This document shows, one piece after another, positions 16,853 to 27,777 of a stretch of DNA of 64,000 nt. Under the pieces are notes generated by a model, which saw only the letters and a list, made by a program, of their open reading frames with translations, had not been told where the DNA came from and ran no database searches. The translations under genes and the position numbers were made by a program. Every line of letters starts with the position of its first letter. The first letter of the stretch is position 1. The DNA is from G965198795 sp965198795 (GTDB lineage Bacteria > Pseudomonadota > Alphaproteobacteria > Rhodospirillales > Casp-alpha2): NCBI GenBank assembly GCA_965198795.1, contig OZ240674.1:2728001-2792000 (forward strand), in the 5' to 3' direction.

Positions 16853-17359
16853 ATGCGACTGAAGATCGTTTCCATGTTTGCCGCTGTTGCACTGGTCGTT
16901 GGCTGTGCGACGGATGCCGAAGAGACGGCGTCGACCTCCGGCTCCGGTGCCGTATCCAGTTCTATTCAAGCCCTGCCTGAAGCCACGCCGTTGACGACGG
17001 CCCAACGCTTCCAGGTGGAAGTGGGTGATCGGGTCTTTTTCAATTTTGACCGCTTCGATGTTCTGCCGGATCAGAAAACCGTGCTGGAGGCGCAGGCCGC
17101 CTGGCTTAAGGCAAACGCGGGCGTGACGGTTACCGTCGAAGGCCACACGGATGACCGCGGTACTCGCGAATATAACCTGGCCCTGGGTGAGCGCCGGGCC
17201 AACGCCGTTAAAGACATGCTGGTTCTGTTCGGCGTCGACGCTGGCCGGATCAAGGTTGTTTCGTTCGGTGAAGAACGGCCGGTTGCTCTGGGTTCCGACG
17301 AGGTTGCCTGGGCCCAGAACCGCCGCGCCGTGACGGTGGTGACGGGCGGCGGTTCCTAA
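16853..17359 (+). CDS. pal: Peptidoglycan-associated lipoprotein Pal
   Basis: The ATG at 16853 follows a GGGGGA site and opens a lipoprotein signal with lipobox VVGC (lipidated Cys at about 17). The OmpA-like domain follows, with VEGHTDDRGTREYNLALGERRA, which binds diaminopimelate in peptidoglycan. At 168 residues it is the usual size. Pal anchors the outer membrane and is the target of TolB. The frame upstream from 16754 is spurious. Confidence 0.95.
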   Translation: MRLKIVSMFAAVALVVGCATDAEETASTSGSGAVSSSIQALPEATPLTTAQRFQVEVGDRVFFNFDRFDVLPDQKTVLEAQAAWLKANAGVTVTVEGHTDDRGTREYNLALGERRANAVKDMLVLFGVDAGRIKVVSFGEERPVALGSDEVAWAQNRRAVTVVTGGGS

Positions 17360-17496
17360 GCCGTCTCCGCCCATTGACGAATTCGGATGGGGCGCTTGCC
17401 TCCGCCGTCGCGGCGGGTGTGCGGGTGCCCTATTTTTGACTCAATGATGCGGCATATGGGCGCATAGGCTAACCGCCGGCGTTTCAAGAGAGCAGC

Positions 17497-18651
17497 ATGA
17501 TGATCAAGTCCATACTCCGAGCTTTCGCAATCGCCGTCGTCTTGACGGGTATTTCCGCCAACGTTTCCCCGGCTCAGGACGGAGCCGCCCTGCAACAGCG
17601 CCTCGACCGGTTGGAGCGGGATATCCAGACGCTGAATCGGAATCTGGCCAGAGGTGAGAACGCGCCGCCGCCGTCGGCGTGGACACCGGACAGCGTCGCT
17701 GTTTCGTCTCAAGCGGCGGCGCCGTTAACGGGCGTTGCGGCCGCCCGGATTGGCGAGCGCCTGGATGTTCTTGAGCGGGATTTGCGGTTCGCGACCGGCA
17801 GCGCCGAAGAAATGAATCATCGGCTCGATCAGTTGACCAAACGCATTGACAAGCTCGTGGGGGATATTGATTTTCGCCTGAATGGGCTTGAGCAACATGT
17901 GATTGGCGCTCAAGCCGCTCAAGGCGCGCCCGCCGCCGGCGGGGACGCTCAACCCTTGCAAACAGCCGGGGTGGCCTCCTCCAACGAAGCGCCAGCGGGG
18001 ACGCCGGCGCCCAATGCCGGATCCGTCACGGTAATCGGGCAGGGGCCGAAATCCCTGGGGTCCGTGGACGCGGATTTGGTTGAAGCGGTGAAAGCGACGG
18101 AAACCCTGGGTCGGGTTGTTGAAACCGCCGCCCGAACCGCGGGCGCGCCGGCTCCCTCGAACGCGCCGCGCCCATCACCCATCGCGAACGCTCAACCCGC
18201 GTCCACTATTCAGACCCCCCGGCCGCCGCGGCCCGCGGCCCGGAGCGGGCCGATCCTGCCGGAGGGCGACCCGCAAGCGCAGTATGATTTTGCCTTTAAT
18301 CTGGTGCGCCAGCATCAACTGGATCAGGCGGAACTGGCGTTTGCGGAATTCGTGACGAGAAACGCGGACCACAAGCTGGCGCCCAACTCGATCTACTGGA
18401 AGGGTGAGACCTATTACGCCCGCGGGCTCTATGTGGACGCGGCGAAAACCTTCCTGCAAGGCTTTGAGAAATATCCGCAAAGCTCCAAGGCGCCCGATAG
18501 TTTGTTGAAACTGGGCCTCGCGCTGGAGCGCTTGGGCGAAAAAGACCAAGCCTGCGGCGCCCTGGGCAAGTTGTTCAATGATTTTCCGGCCCTGTCTTCG
18601 ACCTTGAAGCGCCGGGCGGCGGCCGCTCAACGCAAGATCGGGTGCCCGTAA
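17497..18651 (+). CDS. cpoB: Cell division coordinator CpoB (YbgF)
   Basis: This 384-residue periplasmic protein has a signal peptide (about 1–26), an N-terminal coiled-coil region (LQQRLDRLERDIQTLNRN), a long Pro/Ala linker, and C-terminal TPR repeats from about residue 260 (QYDFAFNLVRQHQLDQAELAF, then the tandem-repeat hallmarks YWKGETYYARGLYVDAAKTF). CpoB ties Tol–Pal to septal peptidoglycan synthesis. It is longer than the E. coli protein (263) because of the linker. The stop overlaps tilS by 10 bp. Confidence 0.92.
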   Translation: MMIKSILRAFAIAVVLTGISANVSPAQDGAALQQRLDRLERDIQTLNRNLARGENAPPPSAWTPDSVAVSSQAAAPLTGVAAARIGERLDVLERDLRFATGSAEEMNHRLDQLTKRIDKLVGDIDFRLNGLEQHVIGAQAAQGAPAAGGDAQPLQTAGVASSNEAPAGTPAPNAGSVTVIGQGPKSLGSVDADLVEAVKATETLGRVVETAARTAGAPAPSNAPRPSPIANAQPASTIQTPRPPRPAARSGPILPEGDPQAQYDFAFNLVRQHQLDQAELAFAEFVTRNADHKLAPNSIYWKGETYYARGLYVDAAKTFLQGFEKYPQSSKAPDSLLKLGLALERLGEKDQACGALGKLFNDFPALSSTLKRRAAAAQRKIGCP

Positions 18652-19976
18652 CGCCGCTCAAGCTCCGGGAGGCGTTCGCCGGCGGCATGGCCGTCGCGGC
18701 CCCCTTCGAGGCAAAACCCCATCTCGCGGCAGCCGTTTCGGGCGGCGCGGACAGTGTGGCCTGCTGTTTGCTGGCTGATTGTTGGGCCCGGGAACGGGGC
18801 GGACGCGTGACGGCGCTCACCTTTGATCACGGATTGCGCAAGGAGAGCGCCGGGGAAGCCGTCTGGGTCAATCGGCTTCTAAGCTCGTTCGGCATTGAGC
18901 ATGTCACGTTGACGCCCGGTCAGGCGCTGAAATCTGGTTCCGCTCTTCAAGCGCGCGCCCGCGAAGCCCGATACACAGCGTTGACCGCCTGGTGCCGCGA
19001 TCACCATGTGCCGCACCTTTTGACGGCGCATCACGCGGGAGATCAGGCGGAAACGATTTTGATGCGCCAAGCCCGGGCGGGCGGGACGAATGGTTTCGGT
19101 CACGCGGGGATGAGCGCGCTCTTGGAGCAATCCGGCGCTCGTCTGATCCGGCCGTTGTTGAGCGTCTTTCCGGACCGCATTCGCCGCTGGCTGGAGGATC
19201 AAGGTTTTGGTTGGATCGAAGATCCGTCCAACCAAAACCCTCGCTTTGAACGGGTTCGCGCGCGCCGGCGTTTGGCGGCCCGGCCGGACTTGATGGCGGA
19301 AATGGCTAAAAACGCTGGCGAAGCCGGGGAGAAACGCCGCCGCCTCGAGCGGGAGACGGCCCGGTTGGCGGCCCGGTGTTTGACGGTCCATACTCTGGGG
19401 TTCGCCTGGTTGATGGCGGACAGTCTTGCGCGAAACCCGATCTCCGGCGCGCTGCTGGGGCGTCTGGCGCAAACGGTTGGCGGGCGGGCTTATACCCCTC
19501 GGTTCGAAAACGTACAGAACCTGTTGGAGAGAGTTTCGGCTCCATCCTTCCAAGGCGCGACGCTGAGCGGCGCGCGGTTTCATAAACCGGATGCGCGAGG
19601 ACGTGTGCTGGTGACCCGGGAGGCGCGAAATTTACCCGCGCCAACACCATTATTCGTGGGGATGCGTCTTACGTGGGATCGCCGCTTTGACGTTTTCGTT
19701 CCGCCCGCCATGTCAATCAGGTCTGGGTCAATCAGGCCTGGAATGATGTTGGCGGCGGGGAGCGAAAGAAAGACCGGCGGGGCTTCGTTTCCGCCCGCCA
19801 GCGTCCGCGGCGGCCTTCCCGTCGTCATGCTCGGCGGCGAGGAAATCTGGACTCCCCATAGTGGTTGGGCCCCGCAATATCGGGCCGATTTTTCAAGTGA
19901 TCCCTTGCGAATCCGCTTTCAACCGCCAAATTCAGTTTCAGGAAACGGCTTCGTTGTGGCCAAGCTGGAGGAATAA
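18642..19976 (+). CDS. tilS: tRNA(Ile)-lysidine synthase
   Basis: TilS changes the wobble cytidine of tRNA(Ile) CAU to lysidine so that it reads AUA. The 444-residue protein has the PP-loop motif SGGADS (34–39), ALTFDHGLR and the LTAHHAGDQAETILMR block. It starts at GTG 18642, inside the end of cpoB. The gene commonly lies between cpoB and ftsH in alphaproteobacteria. Confidence 0.93.
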   Translation: MPVTPLKLREAFAGGMAVAAPFEAKPHLAAAVSGGADSVACCLLADCWARERGGRVTALTFDHGLRKESAGEAVWVNRLLSSFGIEHVTLTPGQALKSGSALQARAREARYTALTAWCRDHHVPHLLTAHHAGDQAETILMRQARAGGTNGFGHAGMSALLEQSGARLIRPLLSVFPDRIRRWLEDQGFGWIEDPSNQNPRFERVRARRRLAARPDLMAEMAKNAGEAGEKRRRLERETARLAARCLTVHTLGFAWLMADSLARNPISGALLGRLAQTVGGRAYTPRFENVQNLLERVSAPSFQGATLSGARFHKPDARGRVLVTREARNLPAPTPLFVGMRLTWDRRFDVFVPPAMSIRSGSIRPGMMLAAGSERKTGGASFPPASVRGGLPVVMLGGEEIWTPHSGWAPQYRADFSSDPLRIRFQPPNSVSGNGFVVAKLEE

Positions 19977-20055
19977 CCCGGCGTAACACCTGAATTTCCA
20001 GGGAAAATGATGTGAACAGCCGGATAGCCCGGCCCAGAATTAAGGATCAAAAACC

Positions 20056-21987
<1,932 letters not shown>

Positions 21988-21992
21988 ATGAC

Positions 21993-22070
21993 GTCATTCC
22001 CGCGAAACCTGGAATCCATGCGGCGGATATAGTGGGCCCCGGTTTTTACCGGGGTGACGGCGAGAATGAC
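21993..22070. repeat. REP-like intergenic element, copy 2, overlapping the folP start
   Basis: The element runs from GTCATTCCCGCG to AATGAC, its outer ends being inverted repeats (GTCATT and AATGAC), with an inner arm pair CCCCGGTTTTTACCGGGG (about 22037–22055). It fills the gap between ftsH and folP. The ATG of folP (22066–22068) is part of the right-hand AATGAC arm. Confidence 0.65.
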
Positions 22071-22917
22071 GGGACTTTACAAAACGTTCGCGGGTTTTTC
22101 CCTGGATCGTCCCAGACTTATGGGCGTCGTCAACGTGACGCCCGACAGTTTTTCCGACGGCGGTGACGCTTTTGCTCTTTCCGACGCCTTGGCCCAGGCG
22201 GAACGGTTGGTGGCGGACGGAGCGGACATTCTGGATATCGGTGGCGAGTCCACGCGCCCCGGCGCGGAGCCCGTGGGCGAAGACGAGGAAATCCGCCGTG
22301 TTGTGCCCGTCATCAAGGCCCTGAAGTCCGCCGGCGCATCCGCCAAGATTTCCATTGACACACGCCGCGCGGGGGTTATGCGCGCGGCTTGCGAGGCGGG
22401 GGCGGACATCATCAACGACGTGGCGGCTTTGAGAGGGGACGGCGCGCTTGAGGCGGCCGCAATCTCTGGACGTCATGTTGTGCTGACGCACATGCAGGGC
22501 ACGCCCGACTCCATGCAGGACAACCCCGTCTATGACGATGTTCTCACCGATGTTATCGACTTTCTGAGCGAGCGGATCCGGTCTTGTGAGGCGGCGGGCG
22601 TCAAGCTCTCCCGGATCGCTGTTGACCCCGGCATTGGGTTCGGTAAAACGGTTGAGCATAACGTCCGCCTTTTGGCGAATCTCGACGCCTTTGAGATTCT
22701 CGGGGCGCCGGTTCTTTTGGGCGTCTCGCGCAAAAGCTACATCGCCAAGCTCGACCGGGACACGCCGCCGAAAGACAGGACCGCCGGTTCGGTCGCGACG
22801 GCCCTGAGCGCGCTGGACAGGGGGGTGCGGATGTTTCGCGTGCATGACGTGGCGGAGCACCGCCAAGCCTTCGCCATTCACGCCGCTCTTGCGCAAGAGG
22901 TTCAAAAGCGGCCATAA
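22066..22917 (+). CDS. folP: Dihydropteroate synthase
   Basis: FolP condenses pABA with dihydropterin pyrophosphate in folate synthesis and is the sulfonamide target. The protein (283 residues from ATG 22066) shows MGVVNVTPDSFSDGG, the DIGGESTRPGA loop, INDVAALRGD and the C-terminal GVSRKSYI and RVHDVAEH blocks. A GTG at 22054 in the same frame is a less likely start. The start codon sits in a repeat element, and the only Shine–Dalgarno-like sequence (GGGG) is also within it. Confidence 0.94.
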   Translation: MTGLYKTFAGFSLDRPRLMGVVNVTPDSFSDGGDAFALSDALAQAERLVADGADILDIGGESTRPGAEPVGEDEEIRRVVPVIKALKSAGASAKISIDTRRAGVMRAACEAGADIINDVAALRGDGALEAAAISGRHVVLTHMQGTPDSMQDNPVYDDVLTDVIDFLSERIRSCEAAGVKLSRIAVDPGIGFGKTVEHNVRLLANLDAFEILGAPVLLGVSRKSYIAKLDRDTPPKDRTAGSVATALSALDRGVRMFRVHDVAEHRQAFAIHAALAQEVQKRP

Positions 22918-22950
22918 GACGGCCTTGACCTTCATGCATCAAGCTTGATC

Positions 22951-24300
22951 ATGACCAGACGTTATTTCGGAACCGACGGCATTCGCGGCCGAGCCAACAG
23001 CCATCCCATGACGGCGGAAATCGCTCTGAGGGTGGGAATGGCGGCCGGCGCGTTGTTTATCCGCGGCGATCACCGCCACCGGGTCGTGATCGGCAAGGAT
23101 ACGCGCCTTTCGGGCTATATGGTGGAACCGGCCCTGACGGCGGGTTTTGTCTCTATGGGCATGGACGTGATGCTGGTTTCGCCCTTGCCGACGCCGGCGG
23201 TGGCCATGTTGACGCGCTCGCTCCGCGCGGACTTGGGGGTGATGATTTCGGCAAGCCACAATCCCTATCAGGACAACGGAGTCAAGTTGTTCGGCCCGGA
23301 CGGCTATAAGTTGTCCGATGAGGTGGAAGGCGAGATCGAGCGGCGTATGGATAATGGACTATCCGGCCATTTGGCGCCGGCCGAGAAATTGGGCCGTGTG
23401 ACCCGCTTGGATGGGGCCCGCGACCGGTATGTGGAGTATGTCAAACAGACGTTTCCGAAGAATCTCACCCTTGACGGACTCAAGGTCGTGATTGATTGCG
23501 CTAATGGGGCGGCCTACAAGGTCGCCCCGGCCGTGCTCCGGGAGTTGGGCGCCGGGGTGGTCCCTGTCGGGGTGGAGCCGGACGGCGCCAACATCAATCA
23601 AAATTGCGGCTCGACCCAGCCCGATTGCATTCAAAGCCTGACGACGACCCACGGCGCGGACTTGGGCGTCGCGCTTGATGGCGACGCGGACCGGGTGATC
23701 ATGTGTGACGAGACGGGCGCGATCATCGACGGCGATCAAATCATGGGACTGATCGCCAAACACCAGATGGAACAGGGGACCTTGAGGGGCGGCGGCGTCG
23801 TCGCCACCGTAATGTCCAATCTGGGGCTGGAACGGTATTTGGCGGGGCTGCGCCTCGCCATGCCGCGCACGAAAGTGGGCGACCGTTATGTGGCTGAACA
23901 TATGAGAAACGAAGGTTTCAACATGGGCGGGGAGCAATCCGGGCACATTATCCTGGGCGACCATTCGACGACGGGGGACGGTTTGATCGCCGCGCTTCAG
24001 GTGCTGTCCGTCCTTAAGAAATCAGGAAGCAAGGCGAGCGAGGTGTGCCGCCAATTCGACCCTCTTCCGCAGCTTCTCAAGAATGTCCGGGTGGAAGGCG
24101 ACGCCCAGTCATCTCTTGACGCGGCGGGCGTGAGGGACGCCATCGAACGCGAACAGGCCCGGCTCAACGGCCATGGGCGCCTGTTGATCCGTAAATCGGG
24201 CACCGAACCCTTGATCCGCGTCATGGCCGAGGGAGCGGACGAGGCGCTGATCGCCGAGTGCGTCGATAATATCGCGGACGCGATCCGCGCGACCTTGTAG
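22951..24300 (+). CDS. glmM: Phosphoglucosamine mutase
   Basis: GlmM converts glucosamine-6-phosphate to glucosamine-1-phosphate for peptidoglycan and LPS precursors. The 449-residue protein has the phosphoserine loop ISASHNP (Ser102), the metal loop DGDADR (about 242–247), and the C-terminal phosphate-binding RKSGTEPLIRVM. ATG 22951 is preferred to TTG 22945. The order ftsH–folP–glmM is conserved across proteobacteria. Confidence 0.96.
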   Translation: MTRRYFGTDGIRGRANSHPMTAEIALRVGMAAGALFIRGDHRHRVVIGKDTRLSGYMVEPALTAGFVSMGMDVMLVSPLPTPAVAMLTRSLRADLGVMISASHNPYQDNGVKLFGPDGYKLSDEVEGEIERRMDNGLSGHLAPAEKLGRVTRLDGARDRYVEYVKQTFPKNLTLDGLKVVIDCANGAAYKVAPAVLRELGAGVVPVGVEPDGANINQNCGSTQPDCIQSLTTTHGADLGVALDGDADRVIMCDETGAIIDGDQIMGLIAKHQMEQGTLRGGGVVATVMSNLGLERYLAGLRLAMPRTKVGDRYVAEHMRNEGFNMGGEQSGHIILGDHSTTGDGLIAALQVLSVLKKSGSKASEVCRQFDPLPQLLKNVRVEGDAQSSLDAAGVRDAIEREQARLNGHGRLLIRKSGTEPLIRVMAEGADEALIAECVDNIADAIRATL

Positions 24301-24320
24301 GGCGGGACGGCTAAGGCGGG

Positions 24321-25133
24321 ATGACGGAAATTTCCGGCCGCGTGCTGATTGTCGCCGGCAGTGACTCCGGCGGCGGCGCCGGGGTTCAGGCGGACGTCAA
24401 AACGGTGACCGCGCTCGGCGGGTTCGCCATGACCGCCATCACGGCCCTGACGGCGCAGAACACCCAAGGCGTGGAAGCCATCGAAGGGGTGCCGCCCGCC
24501 TTTATCCAAAAACAGATGCGCGCGGTGCTGGGTGATCTGGGCGCGGATTGCGTCAAGTTGGGCATGTTGCACACCTCCGACGTGATCCATGCCGTCGCCG
24601 ATGTGCTGGACGACGAGGCGGCCGGAATCCCGGTGGTCGCCGACCCGGTCATGGTGGCCAAGGGGGGGGCGTCGTTGCTGATCGACGAGGCCGTCGCGGC
24701 CCTGAAAGAGCGGATCGTCCCGCGCGCCCAACTGCTCACCCCCAATACGCCGGAAGCCCAGGTTCTGACGGGGCGCGGCGTCGCGTCGGACGCGGATATG
24801 GAGGCGGCGGGCCGGGATATCCTCGCCATGGGCGCGGACGCCGTTCTGATGAAGGGCGGGCATCTGGACGGCGCCGCCGTAACGGACCTGGTGGTGATGC
24901 GCGACGGTGATCCGCTTTATCTCACCCATGAACGCCTGGAGAGCGTCCACACCCATGGAACGGGCTGTACGCTGGCCAGCGCCTGCGCGGCGGGCGTCGC
25001 CCAAGGGCTGTCGCTGGGCGGCGCCGTTGAACGCGGCCGGCGTTATGTCCTGGAGGCGATTAGGACGGCGCCGGGACTGGGCAAGGGGCATGGCCCCCTT
25101 AATCACGGCCACACGGTCAGGGACAATTTTTGA
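24321..25133 (+). CDS. thiD: Hydroxymethylpyrimidine/phosphomethylpyrimidine kinase
   Basis: ThiD phosphorylates HMP and HMP-phosphate, providing the pyrimidine half of thiamine to ThiE (4.8–5.4 kb). The 270-residue ribokinase-fold protein shows AGSDSGGGAGVQADVKT at the N terminus, the PVMVAKGG block, and the anion-hole motif HGTGCTLASA near the C terminus. It starts 20 bp after glmM. Its stop falls in a possible stem (CAATTTTTG at 25124–25132 with CAAAAATTG at 25144–25152), which could act as a convergent terminator. Confidence 0.93.
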   Translation: MTEISGRVLIVAGSDSGGGAGVQADVKTVTALGGFAMTAITALTAQNTQGVEAIEGVPPAFIQKQMRAVLGDLGADCVKLGMLHTSDVIHAVADVLDDEAAGIPVVADPVMVAKGGASLLIDEAVAALKERIVPRAQLLTPNTPEAQVLTGRGVASDADMEAAGRDILAMGADAVLMKGGHLDGAAVTDLVVMRDGDPLYLTHERLESVHTHGTGCTLASACAAGVAQGLSLGGAVERGRRYVLEAIRTAPGLGKGHGPLNHGHTVRDNF

Positions 25134-25160
25134 CCACGACCGGCAAAAATTGCCTAGCCG

Positions 25161-25787
25161 TTAGGCCGATTGTCCGAATTGCCCAGGCCCGGGCCCGCTC
25201 TGTTCCGCGTCACGCTGTTCTTGAGCGTTGAGCAACGCCAGGAAAGCCGCGCCAATCCGCGTGTTGGCGGGCGCCGTGGCGGGCGCGGGTCTTTGCGCCG
25301 GAGGGTCCGCGTTGACGCCCGGCGCCCCCTGGGTAACGGCCTGGCCGAAGCCAACCCCGGCGGGGCCGCCGTTCAGGTTTTCCAGGGTTTTCTCCGCGCT
25401 CAACCGTTCGCGAATTTCGGTTTTGATCATGTCTTCAACGGCGCGCCGCGCATCCGTGGGAAGGGCCGCGAGTTTCTCTTCCGTCAGGCCCATTTTCTCG
25501 AGAATTTCCGCGCGTAACTTTTCAAGTTTCTGTTCTTGGAGACGTTCCGCGTAGGCCGCGAAACCGTGCTCGCGGATGAACAGCGTATCCACCTCTGGGG
25601 CGCCCAGGGAAATCTCATCGGGCCGGGCGCGAATTTTCTCGGCAAGCTGTCTCTTCCCGTCATTCGCGGGCTTGGCGGCGGCCAGAAGCCCGGCGAGCGA
25701 CCCAGGGCTGTCATCTTTCCGCCGCGCGCCGGCAAAATCCGGCCTGGGAAAGACGGCGCCAAGGGGACTGATTGCGTCAACAGACAT
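25161..25787 (-). CDS. Unknown soluble protein
   Basis: I do not recognise this gene. The ATG at 25787 follows an AAAGGA site and gives 208 residues; the longer frame from 25973 overlaps the MocR gene and has a low-complexity Arg/Pro leader. The middle (about 70–150) is helical and charged (FIREHGFAAYAERLQEQKLEKLRAE), with several Leu/Glu/Lys heptads; the C-terminal 50 residues are Pro/Ala/Gly-rich and probably disordered. No signal peptide or membrane helix is seen. It ends convergent with thiD. Confidence 0.7.
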   Translation of the reverse strand: MSVDAISPLGAVFPRPDFAGARRKDDSPGSLAGLLAAAKPANDGKRQLAEKIRARPDEISLGAPEVDTLFIREHGFAAYAERLQEQKLEKLRAEILEKMGLTEEKLAALPTDARRAVEDMIKTEIRERLSAEKTLENLNGGPAGVGFGQAVTQGAPGVNADPPAQRPAPATAPANTRIGAAFLALLNAQEQRDAEQSGPGPGQFGQSA

Positions 25788-25870
25788 AATCGCGCATCCT
25801 TTCAAGACCGGACTCGATATTAGGTTGTACGGCAAAAAACACGCTAAAAATGGCGGAAACAGGCGCGCCG

Positions 25871-27343
25871 TTAAACCATCGGCGGCTGGGCGCCCTCGTC
25901 CCGGCGGGCGGCTTCGGCAACGACGCCCAGGGCGTGGTCCAAGCGGTCTCTTTCTTGTTCGGCGCCTATGCACAGCCGGACATGAGGCTGTGTCAGCGGC
26001 ATGGCGTCGTCGATGGCGAACACTGATCCCGGCGATACGTTGACGCCTTGTTCCAGAAGGCGCGCGCGGAAGGCCTGCTCACCCTCGAAACCTTTCGGAA
26101 TGGGCAGCCAGCAGTGCGAGCTGCAAGGGTGCCGGCGGATTCTTAAATTGCCGAGGCGCAAGCCGACTATCTTTTGACGGGCCTTGATTTCAGCCTGCTG
26201 GCGTTTGATGCATTCGTCCGCGGCGCCGGTCGTGACGAGGTCCGCCGCCATGGCCGCCGCAATGGGAGACGCCATCAGCACGCTGGTTCGCATGGCGCCG
26301 ATGAAGCGGGACGTCAATCCATCGGGCACGGCGGCGTAACCGATGCGCAATCCCGGCGCGACGGCCTTCGAAAGTCCTGTGATATAAATGCCCAAGCGGG
26401 GGGACAAGGCATACAGCGGCGCTTCGTGATCGTCCAACAGATAGCCATATATATCGTCTTCCAGCAGATAGACATCATGGCGCTCGGCGATTTCCACCAA
26501 CGCCCGCCGGCGTTCCAGCGGCGTCACCCCTGACGTCGGGTTGTGTAAGGTCGGCAGTAGATAGGCGAGCTTCGGCGAATAAACCCGGCAGGCCTTCTCA
26601 AACTCGTCCGGGCGCATACCGAATTCATCCATGGCGACGCCCTTCAATATCAACCCGAGCGGCGACGCCGTCGCCTTGAGTCCCGGCCAGGTCAATTGTT
26701 CCGCCAAGATCGTGTCGCCCGGACGCGTGAGGGATATCAAACTGGTTTGAGTGGCCGATTGAGCGCCCGCCGTGATCAAGATGCTGTTTGGATCGACGGA
26801 CGGGCCGAAGCGTGAGATCCACTGATTGGCCGCTTGACGGTGATGAGGGAGACCTCCGTCCACGCGATACTGAAGGCAACCCGCCATGACTTCGGGGCGG
26901 GCAACTCTGCGCATGCTCTCGGCGATCATTTCCGGAGCGCCCTTGAGCAATGGATAATTCGCCGATAGCTCATAGCCGCCCTTCAGGATGCGGGGATCGG
27001 AATAGAGCATGTCAACGGGCGTGTGTTCCGGATCAAAAGCGCGGGGAGCCGTCTGCGGCCATAGCCGTTCCCGCCGGTCCTGTTTCGGCTTGCGATTTTG
27101 CTCATCCAGAACAAAGGTTCCGCGTCCGACTTCGCCTTTTGTCAGTCCCTCGCGCTCCACTTCCTGATAAGCGCGGGTCACCGTGCCCAGGGTCACGCCG
27201 AGGTCGTAAGCCAAATTTCGCTGTGGCGGCAGTTTTCCGCCGGCGGGTAAGGCGCCTGCGCCGATTGCTTCGATAATGGCGTCGGCGATGGCGCGGTATT
27301 TCGGGCCGCGGGCGTTGCGGAGTTCGGGAGGCCAAATTGTCAT
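25871..27343 (-). CDS. MocR-family transcriptional regulator (GntR wHTH plus aminotransferase domain)
   Basis: The 490-residue protein has a GntR-type winged helix at about 12–80 (KLPPQRNLAYDLGVTLGTVTRAYQEVEREGL) and a fold-type I aminotransferase domain from about 110, with HNPTSGVT (268–275), the Asp-rich DDIYGYL and the PLP Lys326 in GLSKAVAPGLR. MocR regulators sense PLP or an amino-compound aldimine and usually control a divergent gene. Here the divergent genes encode a DUF1127 protein and a PLP-dependent dehydratase. A palindrome lies 4 bp before its start codon with no Shine–Dalgarno, which suggests autoregulation and perhaps a leaderless or short-leader mRNA. Confidence 0.88.
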   Translation of the reverse strand: MTIWPPELRNARGPKYRAIADAIIEAIGAGALPAGGKLPPQRNLAYDLGVTLGTVTRAYQEVEREGLTKGEVGRGTFVLDEQNRKPKQDRRERLWPQTAPRAFDPEHTPVDMLYSDPRILKGGYELSANYPLLKGAPEMIAESMRRVARPEVMAGCLQYRVDGGLPHHRQAANQWISRFGPSVDPNSILITAGAQSATQTSLISLTRPGDTILAEQLTWPGLKATASPLGLILKGVAMDEFGMRPDEFEKACRVYSPKLAYLLPTLHNPTSGVTPLERRRALVEIAERHDVYLLEDDIYGYLLDDHEAPLYALSPRLGIYITGLSKAVAPGLRIGYAAVPDGLTSRFIGAMRTSVLMASPIAAAMAADLVTTGAADECIKRQQAEIKARQKIVGLRLGNLRIRRHPCSSHCWLPIPKGFEGEQAFRARLLEQGVNVSPGSVFAIDDAMPLTQPHVRLCIGAEQERDRLDHALGVVAEAARRDEGAQPPMV

Positions 27344-27347
27344 GGTG

Positions 27348-27436
27348 ACAATATATATATTGTATCAATCAAACGCCAACGGTAATTCATTTATATAAAT
27401 TTATCGGGGCAATTTTCTGATATGTATTGATACAAT
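27348..27436. promoter_or_regulatory. Candidate MocR operator region
   Basis: The 116-bp gap between mocR and the DUF1127 gene is AT-rich and holds three related sites. ACAATATATATATTGT (27348–27363) is a perfect 16-bp palindrome beside the mocR start. ATTGTATCAAT (27359–27369) is repeated exactly in inverted form as ATTGATACAAT (27426–27436), centres 67 bp apart, and the second copy lies just before the DUF1127 ribosome-binding site. Paired sites of this kind are typical of MocR control by looping or bending. Confidence 0.6.
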
Positions 27437-27459
27437 TTGGTCGAAAAAGGAGTGGGATA

Positions 27460-27744
27460 ATGCCCTTCGATAGACAAGGCATACCGGCCCGGCAGATGCG
27501 GGGGCTTTGGTTTGAAAGGCCCGCCGGTTTAAAAAAGGGGCTTCTGCGGAGGATTTGGAATTTGCCGTTTGAAACGCTTAAGGCGGCGTTTCGGAGCATG
27601 ATGATCCTGCAGCGGCGTTACGGGGACCGGCGTCGTTTCGCTCTTCTGGATGACCACTTGCTGCGTGACATCGGCGTCGCGGCGCAAGAAAGGGACCGGG
27701 AGTTGGAGAAACCCTTCTGGACGACACTCTTCCGGCGGCGCTAA
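27460..27744 (+). CDS. DUF1127 domain small protein
   Basis: The ATG at 27460 has a strong AAAGGAG site and gives a 94-residue basic protein. The C-terminal motif RRFALLDDHLLRDIGVA is the DUF1127 signature. Members of this alphaproteobacterial family are small Arg-rich proteins, some shown to bind RNA and affect phosphate or carbon metabolism. It precedes the dehydratase by 33 bp and both are probably under MocR control, although DUF1127 genes are also often stress-induced. Confidence 0.8.
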   Translation: MPFDRQGIPARQMRGLWFERPAGLKKGLLRRIWNLPFETLKAAFRSMMILQRRYGDRRRFALLDDHLLRDIGVAAQERDRELEKPFWTTLFRRR

Positions 27745-27777
27745 GCTGGCGCAGCGGCGCAGATAAGGATTGTATCG

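Noticed and set aside
23997..25112. 371-residue minus-strand frame over glmM and thiD
   Set aside because: Antisense to two certain genes.
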